Below, piece after piece: positions 1 through 8,889 of a DNA stretch of 64,000 bases. How positions within the stretch are numbered: position 1 is the first letter of the stretch; each line of letters begins with the position of its first letter. The notes beneath the pieces are model-generated. The model made no database searches. It was not told where the DNA came from and saw nothing but the letters and a program-made list of their open reading frames with translations. Source of the DNA: Vicinamibacteria bacterium (lineage in GTDB: Bacteria > Acidobacteriota > Vicinamibacteria > Fen-336); NCBI GenBank assembly GCA_035570235.1, contig DATMML010000072.1:29873-93872 (forward strand). The letters are read 5' to 3'. Both the position numbers and the translations under genes were made by a program.

Positions 1-9
1 TAGTACGAC

Positions 10-255
10 CTATTTCGTTGCCTCCTCCTGACGCAAGTCGGTGTGGACTCTGGTGCGCCAGCTTCGTCGGCCGCTTTGTAGGACGTGGGCGTTGTGGAGT
101 AGCCGGTCGAGGAGAGCGGTTACGGCGGCAGTGTCTCCAAGCAGATTGCCCCAGTCGTCGACCGGGCGGTGTGAGGTCAGCAGGGTTGAGGCGCGCTCGT
201 AGCGTCGCATGACCACCTCGAGGAGGTCTTCGGCGGCCGGGCCGTCTTCGCAGAC
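10..255 (-). pseudogene. istB: IS21-type IstB ATPase, C-terminal remnant
   Basis: Reading the minus strand, an open frame of about 80 codons resembles the C-terminus of IstB, the ATP-binding transposition helper of IS21-family elements. It runs EDLLEVVMRRYERAS, then TLLTSHRPVDDWGNLLGD, then the DRLLHNAHVL segment, and ends shortly after SWRTRVHTDLR. The Walker A and B regions that make up the first two thirds of IstB are absent: the frame closes at a stop near 278, and no other part of the ATPase or of the IstA transposase is visible. It is therefore a 5'-truncated remnant rather than a working gene. It marks a past insertion or rearrangement next to the amidohydrolase gene. Confidence 0.75.
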
Positions 256-554
256 TTGGGTAGCGGAACGGGACCTACGTCATGGGCACAAGACCTGAGG
301 GGCCCGTCACTCTACGGGACGGCGACGGTATATTCTTGGGCTTAGTGCCGCTCACGTTCGAGTTCCGGACCCTACTGATGAGCTTGTTTTCCCGAATGAG
401 CCTCTCGGGTCAACCGAGAAGGATCAGGACGAGCCACAAGAGTCGCAACGAACGGATCTCCACGCTCGACGGCCAGAAAAGCTCTGCGGCCGACGCTGGC
501 GGGGGGGGACATTACCCTCAACGTGCGTCCATCGCCAGCCGATTACGCACTCCG
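256..554. other. Intergenic stretch, no gene seen
   Basis: About 300 bases lie between the IstB remnant and the likely amidohydrolase start. The amidohydrolase reading frame stays open back to 282, but the extra N-terminal sequence has no recognisable domain and precedes a clear signal-peptide-like segment. I treat it as untranslated. No copy of the motif shared by other intergenic regions in the window is visible here. Confidence 0.5.
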
Positions 555-1949
555 ATGGCTGAGCACCAAGGCAGCGATCGCCTATCGCAAGGGGTTGTGC
601 GCTACCTGTTGATCACGCTTCTTGCTGCGGCACCTCTCACCGGCCCCGCGAGCCCTTCCCAGACGCCCGAAGGGGTGGTGTTCAGTGACGTCGCAGTCCT
701 GCCCATGGACGAGGAGCAGGTTCTCTCCCACCGGGACGTACTCGTCCAACGCAGTATCATCCGCAGCATAGATCAGCATCGGCCGAATAGGCCATGGCCG
801 GCGGACACCATCGTGGTGCATGGCGCGGGGAAATACCTGATACCCGGTCTCTCCGACATGCACATCCACACTCAATTTGGGGATGAGCAGCAACTCAAGC
901 TGTACATCGTGAACGGCGTAACCGCAGTTCTGAATCTGAGCGGCTCCCCGCAGTTGCTCGGGTGGAAAGACAGGATCGCTTCGGGTGCCATCCTCGACCC
1001 GACCTTCTTCAGCTCCGGTCCGATTCTTGATGGTGATCCGCCGACCACTCCGTCACACATGGTCGTGAGGAATAGAGAGGAAGCGGCAAGGCAGGTCGAG
1101 GAACAATCGCGTCAGGGCTACGACTTCGTGAAGCCATACAGCGCACTGTCGTCTGACGCCTACGACGGGATCGTGGACGCGGCAAGACGCAACCACATCC
1201 GCGTTGTCGGTCACGTGCCTTGGAGTGTGGGCGTTGAAGGAGTGATTAACGCCAATCAGGATGCGATCGCGCATGTGGAAGAGCTATACCGCTACTTCGT
1301 CGATCGACACGAGAAGCCTCCACCCGATACGCGGCCCGATCCAGCAAGAATCAAGGCACTTGCGAAACAGTTAGCAGATCACCGCATATGGGTCATTACA
1401 ACGCTCTCCGCGAATAGCAATATCCTCAAGCAGGCCACGCACCTCAGCCAACTCATTGAATCGCTAGAGACGCGATTCATTCCCAAGTCCTACCTGGCTG
1501 AGTGCAGAACCGATGATCCTTATGCCAAGCGCGGCAGTGACTGGGTATTGCAGAACGAGATCATGGTGCCCTTCCTCTTCGAAATCACCGCTGGCCTGCG
1601 TGCGGCAGGGGTACAGATGATGGCGGGCACTGACGCCACGAATCCAATCCAAGTGCCCGGAGTCACATTGCACGACGAACTGGAGCAACTTGTTCAGGCG
1701 GGCTTGACGCCCTTCGAAGCCCTAGTTACGGCAACCCGAAACCCGGCGATGTTCTTGGGGCGGCTTCAAGAGGCGGGGACAGTAACCCCCGGCACAGTGG
1801 CCGATCTCGTTCTGCTCGACAGCAATCCGCTAGAGAACATCTCGAACACAAGGAGAATAGCCGGAGTTCTCCTGAGGGGGCGATGGCTCGACCATGCTCA
1901 ATTGGAGAGCATCAAGCAGGATCTGGTCGCACACTTCGCGATGGAGTGA
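555..1949 (+). CDS. Exported metal-dependent amidohydrolase
   Basis: A 464-residue amidohydrolase-superfamily enzyme, of the imidazolonepropionase / Xaa-Pro dipeptidase-like group often exported in Acidobacteriota. The start chosen is the ATG at 555, just before a hydrophobic stretch that reads as a signal peptide. The metal-site residues look complete: HxH at residues 103 and 105 (SDMHIH), a Lys at about 193 (DFVKPYS) placed like the carbamylated lysine, His about 220 (VVGHVP), His about 240 (AIAHVEE) and Asp about 360 (AGTDAT). The C-terminal GTVADLVLLDSNPL segment is the usual closing strand of this fold. The substrate is unknown, but neighbouring peptidases suggest a dipeptide or cyclic amide. 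It looks slightly richer in AT than its neighbours and sits beside an IS remnant, so recent acquisition is possible. Confidence 0.85.
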   Translation: MAEHQGSDRLSQGVVRYLLITLLAAAPLTGPASPSQTPEGVVFSDVAVLPMDEEQVLSHRDVLVQRSIIRSIDQHRPNRPWPADTIVVHGAGKYLIPGLSDMHIHTQFGDEQQLKLYIVNGVTAVLNLSGSPQLLGWKDRIASGAILDPTFFSSGPILDGDPPTTPSHMVVRNREEAARQVEEQSRQGYDFVKPYSALSSDAYDGIVDAARRNHIRVVGHVPWSVGVEGVINANQDAIAHVEELYRYFVDRHEKPPPDTRPDPARIKALAKQLADHRIWVITTLSANSNILKQATHLSQLIESLETRFIPKSYLAECRTDDPYAKRGSDWVLQNEIMVPFLFEITAGLRAAGVQMMAGTDATNPIQVPGVTLHDELEQLVQAGLTPFEALVTATRNPAMFLGRLQEAGTVTPGTVADLVLLDSNPLENISNTRRIAGVLLRGRWLDHAQLESIKQDLVAHFAME

Positions 1950-1977
1950 ATGCTGGGATCATTAGCGGGGTCGATCT

Positions 1978-3531
1978 TCAGTGTGGGGTCTCCAACGACT
2001 TGTCGTTTCCCAGGCCCAGGAGAAGCACCGAATACATGTCGATGGCGTCCCACAGGTTTTGAAGCCTGAGATTCTCGTCCGCAGCGTGTTGGTTGTTGTC
2101 ATGATTGGCAATCGGCACGCCGATAACCGGCCTGTGGTGCTTTCCTTCGAAGACGTACATGGGGATGGCAGCTCCCACCGATACGAGCTCGACAATCGGG
2201 CTGCCGCAGGCTTGTTCAATGCCTCGAACCACCGCTCTCGCGACCGGGCTGTCCATGGGGGCGCGGTATGCCGGATAGCCGGGTCCCCACAAGAGCGTCA
2301 CGACTCGCGGGTGCGCTCGGCGCGTAGCCAAGTCGGGTGTGCCGTGAACGATGAGAAAGCCCTGGCGGGCAATATGGTCCTCGACCGCGGCTCGTACGCC
2401 TTCCGGGGTCTGGTTCGGCACCAGACGGAAATCAATTGACGCCATCGCTTCCGTGCTGATGATGTTCGCTGCCTGCGCACCAACATTCCCCCCTTGGATA
2501 CCATGAACATTGAGCGCGGGTTTGAGGATCTGCTCCGCCAGGGGCACGCCGTCGCCCTCCGGTGTCGCGATCGCGAGCTCGTGCTTGAGGTCTTCGTCGA
2601 CCGCGGGAGTCTTTAGGACTGCCTGCTTCTCCGCATCCGTCAAGGGTCGGACGTCGTCAGAAAAGTGGGGGATCAGGATCTGCCCATCCTCACTCCGCAT
2701 GCTGTCGAGCAGATGCGTGAGAAGCATGATGGGATTGGGTGCCCAGTTTCCGTAATGGCCGCTGTGAAGGGCGCGGGTGGCCGCGTAGACCGTCATCTCC
2801 AGGTCGATTTCACCACGCACTCCGAAAAATACCTGCATGCGCCGGGATGGGTGTATCGGCCCATCCGACAGCAGCCACACATCGGCTTCCAGCGCTTCAG
2901 GGTGCCTGCTCAGCAGCTCCCCCAAGTGGGGGGAGTTGATCTCCTCCTCGCCCTCGAACAAGAGCTTGAGATTCACGGAGAGCGCCCGGCCGGTCGACTT
3001 CAGGGCGTCCAGCGCCGTGAGAATCGCTTGGATCGGTGCTTTGTCGTCGCTGGCAGACCGAGCATAGAGGCGGGATTCGGGCTCATATTGACGCCTTGAT
3101 CTCCAATCGACCTCGTGCGATCCGGGGTCGATGAGCACGGGCCGAAAGGGCGGATGTCGCCACTGCGCTGGGACTGCGGGCTGGCCGTCATAGTGGGCGT
3201 AAATTCCTATGGTCGGCCGATCTCCAGGAGCGCGCAGTTCACCGTAGACGAGCGGCGGCGCTCCCGAGACGCGCAAGAGTTGAGCAGTGACGTTGCGGCG
3301 CTCCATCATGCTCACGATGGTTCGCGCGTTGCGCTCAATATTCTCGGTGTCGGAGGCGTGGTTGGGGATGCTCAGGAGGTCCACGAGTTCGCCGACGATC
3401 TCCTGCTCGTGCGCCGCGCGATAGCGGCGGATCTGTTCCCGAACGACCGAGCCATCGTCCGCCCAAATCCTCTGCGCTCCTGAGCAGCAAAGAGACGCCG
3501 CAAGAATGACTGTCGAGCACCGTACTCTCAT
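1978..3531 (-). CDS. M20 family metallopeptidase, exported
   Basis: A 517-residue M20-type zinc peptidase of the carnosinase / dipeptidase group. The metal-site residues are visible: His about 113 (YAHYDGQP), bridging Asp about 162 (SASDDKAP), the catalytic FEGEEE near residues 193-197, Asp in LLSDGP, and a C-terminal His in IANHDNNQH. The lid domain lies between. The frame is open back to 3618, but the ATG at 3531 is preferred: it is followed at once by a signal-peptide-like stretch, and the longer version would run across a good promoter (-10 TATAAT at 3590-3595) and an operator. It likely trims dipeptides in the periplasm. It diverges from the S9 peptidase gene and shares an intergenic region with it that carries three copies of the common motif. 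Confidence 0.88.
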   Translation of the reverse strand: MRVRCSTVILAASLCCSGAQRIWADDGSVVREQIRRYRAAHEQEIVGELVDLLSIPNHASDTENIERNARTIVSMMERRNVTAQLLRVSGAPPLVYGELRAPGDRPTIGIYAHYDGQPAVPAQWRHPPFRPVLIDPGSHEVDWRSRRQYEPESRLYARSASDDKAPIQAILTALDALKSTGRALSVNLKLLFEGEEEINSPHLGELLSRHPEALEADVWLLSDGPIHPSRRMQVFFGVRGEIDLEMTVYAATRALHSGHYGNWAPNPIMLLTHLLDSMRSEDGQILIPHFSDDVRPLTDAEKQAVLKTPAVDEDLKHELAIATPEGDGVPLAEQILKPALNVHGIQGGNVGAQAANIISTEAMASIDFRLVPNQTPEGVRAAVEDHIARQGFLIVHGTPDLATRRAHPRVVTLLWGPGYPAYRAPMDSPVARAVVRGIEQACGSPIVELVSVGAAIPMYVFEGKHHRPVIGVPIANHDNNQHAADENLRLQNLWDAIDMYSVLLLGLGNDKSLETPH

Positions 3532-3589
3532 GTCCTTCACCGCGCCGTGTCGACCGCCTAGCTGTCCGCCAGGCTCCGACGACAAGAAT

Positions 3590-3619
3590 ATTATAATGTT
3601 GACATGTTGAACAATCAAA
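3590..3619 (-). promoter_or_regulatory. Sigma70-like promoter of the M20 gene
   Basis: On the minus strand TTTGAT (3619-3614) and TATAAT (3595-3590) are separated by 18 nt. The shared operator motif fills the spacer, an arrangement expected for repression. The start codon lies about 60 nt downstream. Confidence 0.6.
3597..3615 (-). promoter_or_regulatory. Operator-like motif, site A
   Basis: Minus-strand sequence ATTGTTCAACATGTCAACA, which matches the consensus derived from all sites in this window. It lies between the -35 and -10 of the M20 promoter. It is almost identical to the site at 53881-53899, differing by one base. Confidence 0.7.
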
Positions 3620-3674
3620 TGAGATCCTAGAGAACCTATGGCGGTGGAAGGAGATCCGCGGGAGTCCAGGGGTC

Positions 3675-3686
3675 TTATTGAACAAG
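3675..3686 (-). promoter_or_regulatory. Operator-like half site
   Basis: Minus-strand CTTGTTCAATAA carries the left half of the shared motif (TTGTTCAA) but no clear right half. It lies about 12 nt from the palindromic site at 3698-3720. Confidence 0.4.
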
Positions 3687-3697
3687 CCGCCTTCGCT

Positions 3698-3720
3698 TAT
3701 TGTTCATGTGCCGAACAATA
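3698..3720. promoter_or_regulatory. Palindromic operator-like motif, site B
   Basis: Perfect 8-bp inverted arms, TATTGTTC and GAACAATA, are separated by 7 nt. This fits the TTGTT-N9-AACAA pattern seen at the other sites. It ends 51 nt before the S9 peptidase start, in the divergent M20/S9 intergenic region. Confidence 0.7.
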
Positions 3721-3771
3721 CCAACTAGCCTAGGAAGATGAGCTTCCTGCTTTCAGCTGACGGGGGGCACG

Positions 3772-5856
3772 ATGTTGAAAGTACTTAGAACCGCCGTGAA
3801 ACGCGGAATCGGCATCGGAATCAAAGTCGACGTCTCGCCGGGCCCCGAACGCGGGTCCGGAGGGGCGCCCGGTCAAGCCGCTGCCGCGCTGCAGCATCTC
3901 CTGACCAAGTCGAAGAGGTATCTCTCGCTAGGCCTCGCGGGACTCTCCGCCGCCGGGGTCGCCCACGCCGGGCGCCCCGTAACCTACGAGGACATCGTCG
4001 CCCTCCGGAGACCATCCGACCCGCAGATGTCGCCAGATGGAGCACGAGTGGCCTTCGTCGTGAGCGAGTGGGACCGACGGGACGACCATTTCACTACCGA
4101 CCTTTACCTGGCCGAGGTGAGCACTGGTCATGTTTCGCGCCTCACCCAGGCGCCGGCCGACAAAAGGCACCCTCGGTGGAGCCCCGACGGTCGGTCTCTC
4201 GCCTTCCTCACTGACCGCGATGGTCATGCGCAAATCCACGTCTTGGACACCCTAGGTGGCCCCCCACATGTGGTGGTAGCCCTCTCTCGCTCCGTCGAGA
4301 GCTTCGAGTGGAGCCCTGACGGCAAGGAGATCGCGTTCCTGGCCGTGGAACCCCAACCGCCAGCCCAACCGGGGAGCCGCAAGCTCCCGGTTGTGGCCAG
4401 TGAGGACATCGAGTACCAGCGCCTTTGGATCGTGGATATCGCAACGGGCTCCATCCGGCAGCTTCGAGCGGGAGCAAAGCACGTGGTCCAGTTTGCCTTC
4501 TCTCCCAAAGGTGACCTCCTGGCCAGCCTTGGCCAGGCCTCCCCTCGGTGGCCGGACCAGGTCCAACGAGAGCTGTACATCGTGTCCCGGGCGGGCGGCG
4601 AACCAAGGCGGGTAACCACGGACGGCGGCGAAAAAAAGGATCCCACTTGGAGCCCTGATGGCACGGAGGTGGCCTATCTTGCCGCAGCGGAGGGCAACCC
4701 CCTCAGCGTCGGACCGCCGAAAGTTCACGTCGTATCGGCGGCGGGCGGAACGCCCAGGATTTTGGCCGCGGCTTTCGAGGGCTACGCCCAAGGGCTCGCC
4801 TGGAAGGGGGGTCGTGGCCTCTTGTTCACGGCGGGAGTGGGGGTGGGCCAGCACCTGTATCGCGTCGCGCTCGGCGGCGCGGCCCCGCAGGCGCTAACCA
4901 CGGGTGACGGTGTCTATAGCGCCTTCACGACCGATCGCGACGGCCGCGCGGTGGCGGCGACTCATGAGAGCCCCTCCCACCCGCCTGAAGTGTGGGTCGC
5001 GACCGATGTGGACCAGCCCTTCCGGGTCTTGACCGCCCTCAACCCTCAGGTAGCCGAGTGGTCCCTCGGCAAAGTCGAGACCACCCGCTGGAAATCAAGC
5101 GACGGCCTCGAAATCGAAGGGCTCGTCGTGTACCCCGTGGATTACGTGGCGGGACGCCGCTACCCAACGATTCTCTACGTTCACGGAGGGCCGGAGAGCG
5201 CCAACCTGCGGGGCTTCATAGCGAACTGGGACAGCTTGCCGCAAGTATATGCAGGCGCCGGCTTCGTCGTGTTCATGCCCAACTTTCGCGGATCCTCGAA
5301 CTATGGAGGCCGCTTCTCGCTGGGCGGCGCAGGCGCCAGCTCGATCGCGCCTGAGGAAGGAAGCTTCGCAGACAGCATGACCGGTCTCGACCACCTCATC
5401 GAGGGCGGGATCGCCGATGCCGCCCATCTCGCAATCAAAGGATGGAGCTACGGTGGATACTTCACCTCGTGGGCGATCGGCCACACCGACCGCTTCAAGG
5501 TGGCGGTCGAGGGCGCGGGGGACACCAACCTGGTCAGCTACTACGGAACGGCGGCGATCAACCCGGGGTTCGACCTCCTCAACGAGCATCCCTACGATGA
5601 CCCGGCGCTGTGGCACAAGCGGTCGCCTCTCACCTACGCATCGAAAGTAAGGACACCCTGCCTTATCCTTCAAGGAGAGAAGGACGAGATCGTGCCGAAG
5701 GGCCAGAGTCAGGAGTTCCACAAGGCCCTGCAGCACTTCGGGGTGCCGACGGAGCTCGTGATCTACCCGGACCAGCCACATGGGCTCCAGGTGCCGAGCT
5801 ATCAAATCGACAAGATGCGCCGGGAGCTCGAGTGGATCAGGAAATATATCAACTGA
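3772..5856 (+). CDS. S9 prolyl oligopeptidase family peptidase
   Basis: A 694-residue S9C-type (acylaminoacyl-peptidase / DPP-like) serine peptidase. The N-terminal ~430 residues hold repeated WSPDG and FSPKG blades of a beta-propeller that restricts access to peptides. The C-terminal alpha/beta-hydrolase domain has nucleophile Ser559 in GWSYGGY, Asp638 (QGEKDEIVP) and His670 (PDQPHGL). A possible oxyanion segment is YVHGGPE. The ATG at 3772 has a GGGGGG Shine-Dalgarno about 6 nt upstream. A basic N-terminus followed by a hydrophobic run ending in AHAG near residue 65 could be an unusually late signal peptide; the true start may then lie further in. It would cleave oligopeptides and is controlled from the divergent region with the M20 gene. 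Confidence 0.9.
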   Translation: MLKVLRTAVKRGIGIGIKVDVSPGPERGSGGAPGQAAAALQHLLTKSKRYLSLGLAGLSAAGVAHAGRPVTYEDIVALRRPSDPQMSPDGARVAFVVSEWDRRDDHFTTDLYLAEVSTGHVSRLTQAPADKRHPRWSPDGRSLAFLTDRDGHAQIHVLDTLGGPPHVVVALSRSVESFEWSPDGKEIAFLAVEPQPPAQPGSRKLPVVASEDIEYQRLWIVDIATGSIRQLRAGAKHVVQFAFSPKGDLLASLGQASPRWPDQVQRELYIVSRAGGEPRRVTTDGGEKKDPTWSPDGTEVAYLAAAEGNPLSVGPPKVHVVSAAGGTPRILAAAFEGYAQGLAWKGGRGLLFTAGVGVGQHLYRVALGGAAPQALTTGDGVYSAFTTDRDGRAVAATHESPSHPPEVWVATDVDQPFRVLTALNPQVAEWSLGKVETTRWKSSDGLEIEGLVVYPVDYVAGRRYPTILYVHGGPESANLRGFIANWDSLPQVYAGAGFVVFMPNFRGSSNYGGRFSLGGAGASSIAPEEGSFADSMTGLDHLIEGGIADAAHLAIKGWSYGGYFTSWAIGHTDRFKVAVEGAGDTNLVSYYGTAAINPGFDLLNEHPYDDPALWHKRSPLTYASKVRTPCLILQGEKDEIVPKGQSQEFHKALQHFGVPTELVIYPDQPHGLQVPSYQIDKMRRELEWIRKYIN

Positions 5857-5927
5857 TTCGCCGACAACCAGCGTCGACTTGGCTGCCTTGCAGCGTTGGG
5901 CGCTCTACGCAGGGGTTCAGCGGAGGG

Positions 5928-6683
5928 TCATGGTTGCGCCTTTGGTTCGGCCCCTGAGGCATGGATTGTCTTGTCGATCCAGTCAGCGTACGCACTCACG
6001 CGCACGAAGATGTCGGTGAGCCCGTAGTTGCCGGGCGGACCGTCCGCTGCTGAGCTGACGCCTGCCACAAGCACACGACCGCCGGACTCGAGCAGGGCGG
6101 GGCCGCCGCTGTCGCCAGGCCCACACACGCCCTCGAGGTCTGTCCCCGCGGGAGGGGCGTCAAAGGAGAAGAACAGTCGGCGTGGTCCCGCATCCGAGAC
6201 CTGGTTTGTCGCCGCCCGCCGCCTGTGATCCGTGTGAGTGAGTGCCGTCCCTCCCTTGCCGTAGTCGCCCCATCCAACGATAAATGCAGTCCGGCCTGCT
6301 TCGTCGTGACTGCGATAAATCTCCAAGGGTGCGATCCCATCCACGGGAGTTTCGAGTTCGAGCAGTGCCAGGTCGACTTCGGGCGGGCGGTCTCGAGCGG
6401 CCGTCCCAAGAGGGTGAAGCACTGCTCGCTTGACCCGATACCGCCGCTCGCCAAACTTGACCGCAGTGGCGCCCCCGCGCCCAGCGGCGACATGCGCGGC
6501 CGTCAAGACCCATCGGGACGCCACAAGGGTGCCGCTTCCGTCGGGCTCGACCTCGCCTACGGCGTCGAATCTCGCACCCAGTTTTAGATACTGGCCGTCA
6601 TCCCGATCGTGCCTCTCGACGATCGCCATGCTACTCGGCGCGGAGGTCAGAAGGAGCAAAGCCCAAAGGAAGGATATCCTCAT
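5928..6683 (-). CDS. Trypsin-like serine protease (S1), secreted
   Basis: A 251-residue chymotrypsin-fold protease. The catalytic triad is visible as His64 (TAAHVAA), Asp104 (VDLALLEL) and Ser192 (GDSGGP). The first 20 residues form a clear signal peptide ending near SSMA, and IVERHDRDDG right after it looks like the mature N-terminus, so no long propeptide is present. Length matches a minimal secreted trypsin domain. It converges with the S9 peptidase gene, 71 nt separating the two ends. Its role is probably extracellular protein breakdown that feeds the peptidases nearby. None of the shared operator motif is seen upstream of it, so it may be regulated separately. Confidence 0.85.
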   Translation of the reverse strand: MRISFLWALLLLTSAPSSMAIVERHDRDDGQYLKLGARFDAVGEVEPDGSGTLVASRWVLTAAHVAAGRGGATAVKFGERRYRVKRAVLHPLGTAARDRPPEVDLALLELETPVDGIAPLEIYRSHDEAGRTAFIVGWGDYGKGGTALTHTDHRRRAATNQVSDAGPRRLFFSFDAPPAGTDLEGVCGPGDSGGPALLESGGRVLVAGVSSAADGPPGNYGLTDIFVRVSAYADWIDKTIHASGAEPKAQP

Positions 6684-6849
6684 GCTAGCCTCCCGACGGC
6701 GGCCGACGGACTGCAGCTTCAGCTACCACCTGACTGTTTTGTCTCCCGTGGTGAACACCCGATGGGCTCGGCCTGCTCAGCCCATGAGTGCGCGGGCTCT
6801 GCTAAGGGAAGGGTGCAACTAGCCACCTTAGAACGGCTCGGGCGGCGCC

Positions 6850-8616
6850 TCACCGGGGGGCCGCTCGGACCGCCTCCACGCCCGACTCCCCGCTGCCGAG
6901 GGTGGCACGTTGGCGCCCGTCCGGTGTCCGTCCAAATACGACCGGCTTCGAGGGCGAAAACCCGCGATCCCAAGTCATGAACGCGTCGACGCCGACCGGG
7001 ACCAGAGTCAATCGGGTCTCCAGGCCCCGCAGCGAGACGCCTTGCAGCCGCTCCCCGGTGGCGTCCCAGACAAACGCCCGGTCAGCAGTCCCTTTCTCGA
7101 ATCGGCAGCGCACGAGCGTCACGTCGCGCTCGGGCTGAAAAACCGCCCCCAGGGCGCGGCACTCCAGCAGTGGGCCCTTTCCCGCCTCCTGCTCCCGGCG
7201 CCACTCCCCATAGCGCTGCGCAAGGGCGGCCGAGGGCACGTCGCCGCCGCGGGACCGGCTCATGGGCTCGAAGTCGCCCCGGAGCGCGGCCGCGCTTACC
7301 TCTTCTATGAGCTTGCAGAGGCGCCCCGCCCGCCCCTCGTCCACCGGCCGGGAGGAGTGGAGTCGCGAGAAGGCCAGCGGCCCCTCGGCCTCGGCGACGA
7401 GGCCGCCGGCCTCCGCAGTGAAGCGCCAGGCGCCCTGGTCTCCCGCGAGCCGGTAGGCGCCCTCGAGCCCGCGCAGCCTTTCAGGCGCGACGGCGATGCG
7501 ATCCGGCACGTCGAGGTATGGCCGGCCGGCGAGCAGCCGCTCGACCAGCGGACCCAGGAGCGACTGGCCAACGGGCACGTCCGCCATGACGTTCGTCTGC
7601 AGGAAAACGACAGCGCCGGCTGACGGGACGATCGCGAAGTCCGCGTAATGGATCCCGTTCCCGCCGTTATGGGTCACCAGCTTACTGCCGTCCGCCAGCG
7701 CCCGGATATCCCAGCCGTAGCCGTAGTGCGACCCTGACGGTTCGGCGACGTGCGGAGACCACAGCTTCTCGAGCGAGGCCGGCTTCAGCACCCGGCCGCT
7801 TCTCAGGGCCTCGGCCCAGCGGAGCATGTCGTAGGCCGTAGCGTGCACGCCGCCGTTGGCGTGAAGGATCCAGTAGGGGCCGTCCGCCCTCATGGGCCGC
7901 TCAAGGATGGTGCCCCAGCGCTCGGCACCCCGGTAGCCCTGCGCAAACCGGCCCTCCCCCCAGCTCGCGAGGACGTAGCCGGTCTCGTACATCGACTGGG
8001 GCAGGAAGAGACGCTCTCTCGCATAGCGCTCCCAGGATCCGGCGGTGAGCTTTTCGACGATCACGCCCAGCAGGCTGAAGCCCGCGTTCGAATACTCGAA
8101 GCCACGGCCGGGCGGGAAGGCGAGCGGCTGGGCCATGGCCCGGCGCACGAACTCCTCGCGCCCAATTGGGTCGAAGTCGTCGGCGCCACGCAGGTCCACG
8201 ATCCCCGAGGAGTGCGTGAGCAGCTGGTGCAGCGTGATGCTCCGCTTGTCCTCCGGCACTCCTTCGATGTGCTTCGTTATCGGATCTTCGGTCCGGAGGC
8301 GCCCGTCCTCCTCCAGCGCGAGGATCGCCGCCGCCGTAAACTGCTTCGTAATCGAGCCGATCGAAGAGACCGTTCCTGGCGTCCAGCGGATCTTGCGTTC
8401 GCGGTCGGCGAGTCCGTACCCGTCCGCCACAAGCGGCGCGCCTTTGCTCGCGACCAGCACCACCCCCGCGAAGCCAAGTTTCTCGAGCCGAGTGAGATAC
8501 GCGCGAGTATCCGCCACGAAGGTGTCGGGGGGGGCCCCGGCGACGTGGCGGGTCCCGACGAGGACCAAGATCCCCAAGCATGAGATTGATCGTAGTGCGG
8601 ATGTGGCTCGTATCAT
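6850..8616 (-). CDS. Serine hydrolase 1, beta-lactamase fold
   Basis: A 588-residue serine hydrolase of the class C beta-lactamase / D-Ala-D-Ala peptidase-like (S12) superfamily. The SxxK catalytic motif is SITK at residues 88-91, the YxN motif is in FEYSNAGF, and the third motif is HNGG, in place of KTG. About 230 extra C-terminal residues follow the catalytic domain, a common layout in Acidobacteriota. The ATG at 8616 has a strong GGGGGGAGGAAG ribosome site and is followed by a signal-peptide-like segment, so it is preferred over an upstream ATG at 8718. Substrate is unknown; relatives act on D-amino-acid peptides, esters or lactams. No copy of the shared operator was found next to it. Confidence 0.85.
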   Translation of the reverse strand: MIRATSALRSISCLGILVLVGTRHVAGAPPDTFVADTRAYLTRLEKLGFAGVVLVASKGAPLVADGYGLADRERKIRWTPGTVSSIGSITKQFTAAAILALEEDGRLRTEDPITKHIEGVPEDKRSITLHQLLTHSSGIVDLRGADDFDPIGREEFVRRAMAQPLAFPPGRGFEYSNAGFSLLGVIVEKLTAGSWERYARERLFLPQSMYETGYVLASWGEGRFAQGYRGAERWGTILERPMRADGPYWILHANGGVHATAYDMLRWAEALRSGRVLKPASLEKLWSPHVAEPSGSHYGYGWDIRALADGSKLVTHNGGNGIHYADFAIVPSAGAVVFLQTNVMADVPVGQSLLGPLVERLLAGRPYLDVPDRIAVAPERLRGLEGAYRLAGDQGAWRFTAEAGGLVAEAEGPLAFSRLHSSRPVDEGRAGRLCKLIEEVSAAALRGDFEPMSRSRGGDVPSAALAQRYGEWRREQEAGKGPLLECRALGAVFQPERDVTLVRCRFEKGTADRAFVWDATGERLQGVSLRGLETRLTLVPVGVDAFMTWDRGFSPSKPVVFGRTPDGRQRATLGSGESGVEAVRAAPR

Positions 8617-8889
8617 GAATCTTCCTCCCCCCAGCGTGGGTCGGCCGCGGGCGCTCTTTTCTAGGCAAGGGTCTGCTGGCTCGGCCACCAGCACGGGACC
8701 AACTGGCGATATGCGCATTTCCGGAAAGGACTCAACGTGCGCCTCGAGCGGTCGGTCCCGCGAGCTCAGCCGGGGAGGCCATCGGTGGTGGACACCTCAC
8801 CGATCGGCGTGACGCTCGGCTGGCTTCCGCGGGCAGAATGCGCCGCATGCGTGGCCGGCTGCCAGCGGTTCCTCTCCCCTAACCCGGCT

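Noticed and set aside
1278..1290. GGAACAATCG inside the amidohydrolase gene, resembling an operator half
   Set aside because: Incomplete match within coding sequence, with no promoter-like context.
2205..2220. A copy of CTTGTTCAAT inside the M20 coding sequence
   Set aside because: It matches only the left half of the operator motif and lies within a gene; consistent with chance occurrence.
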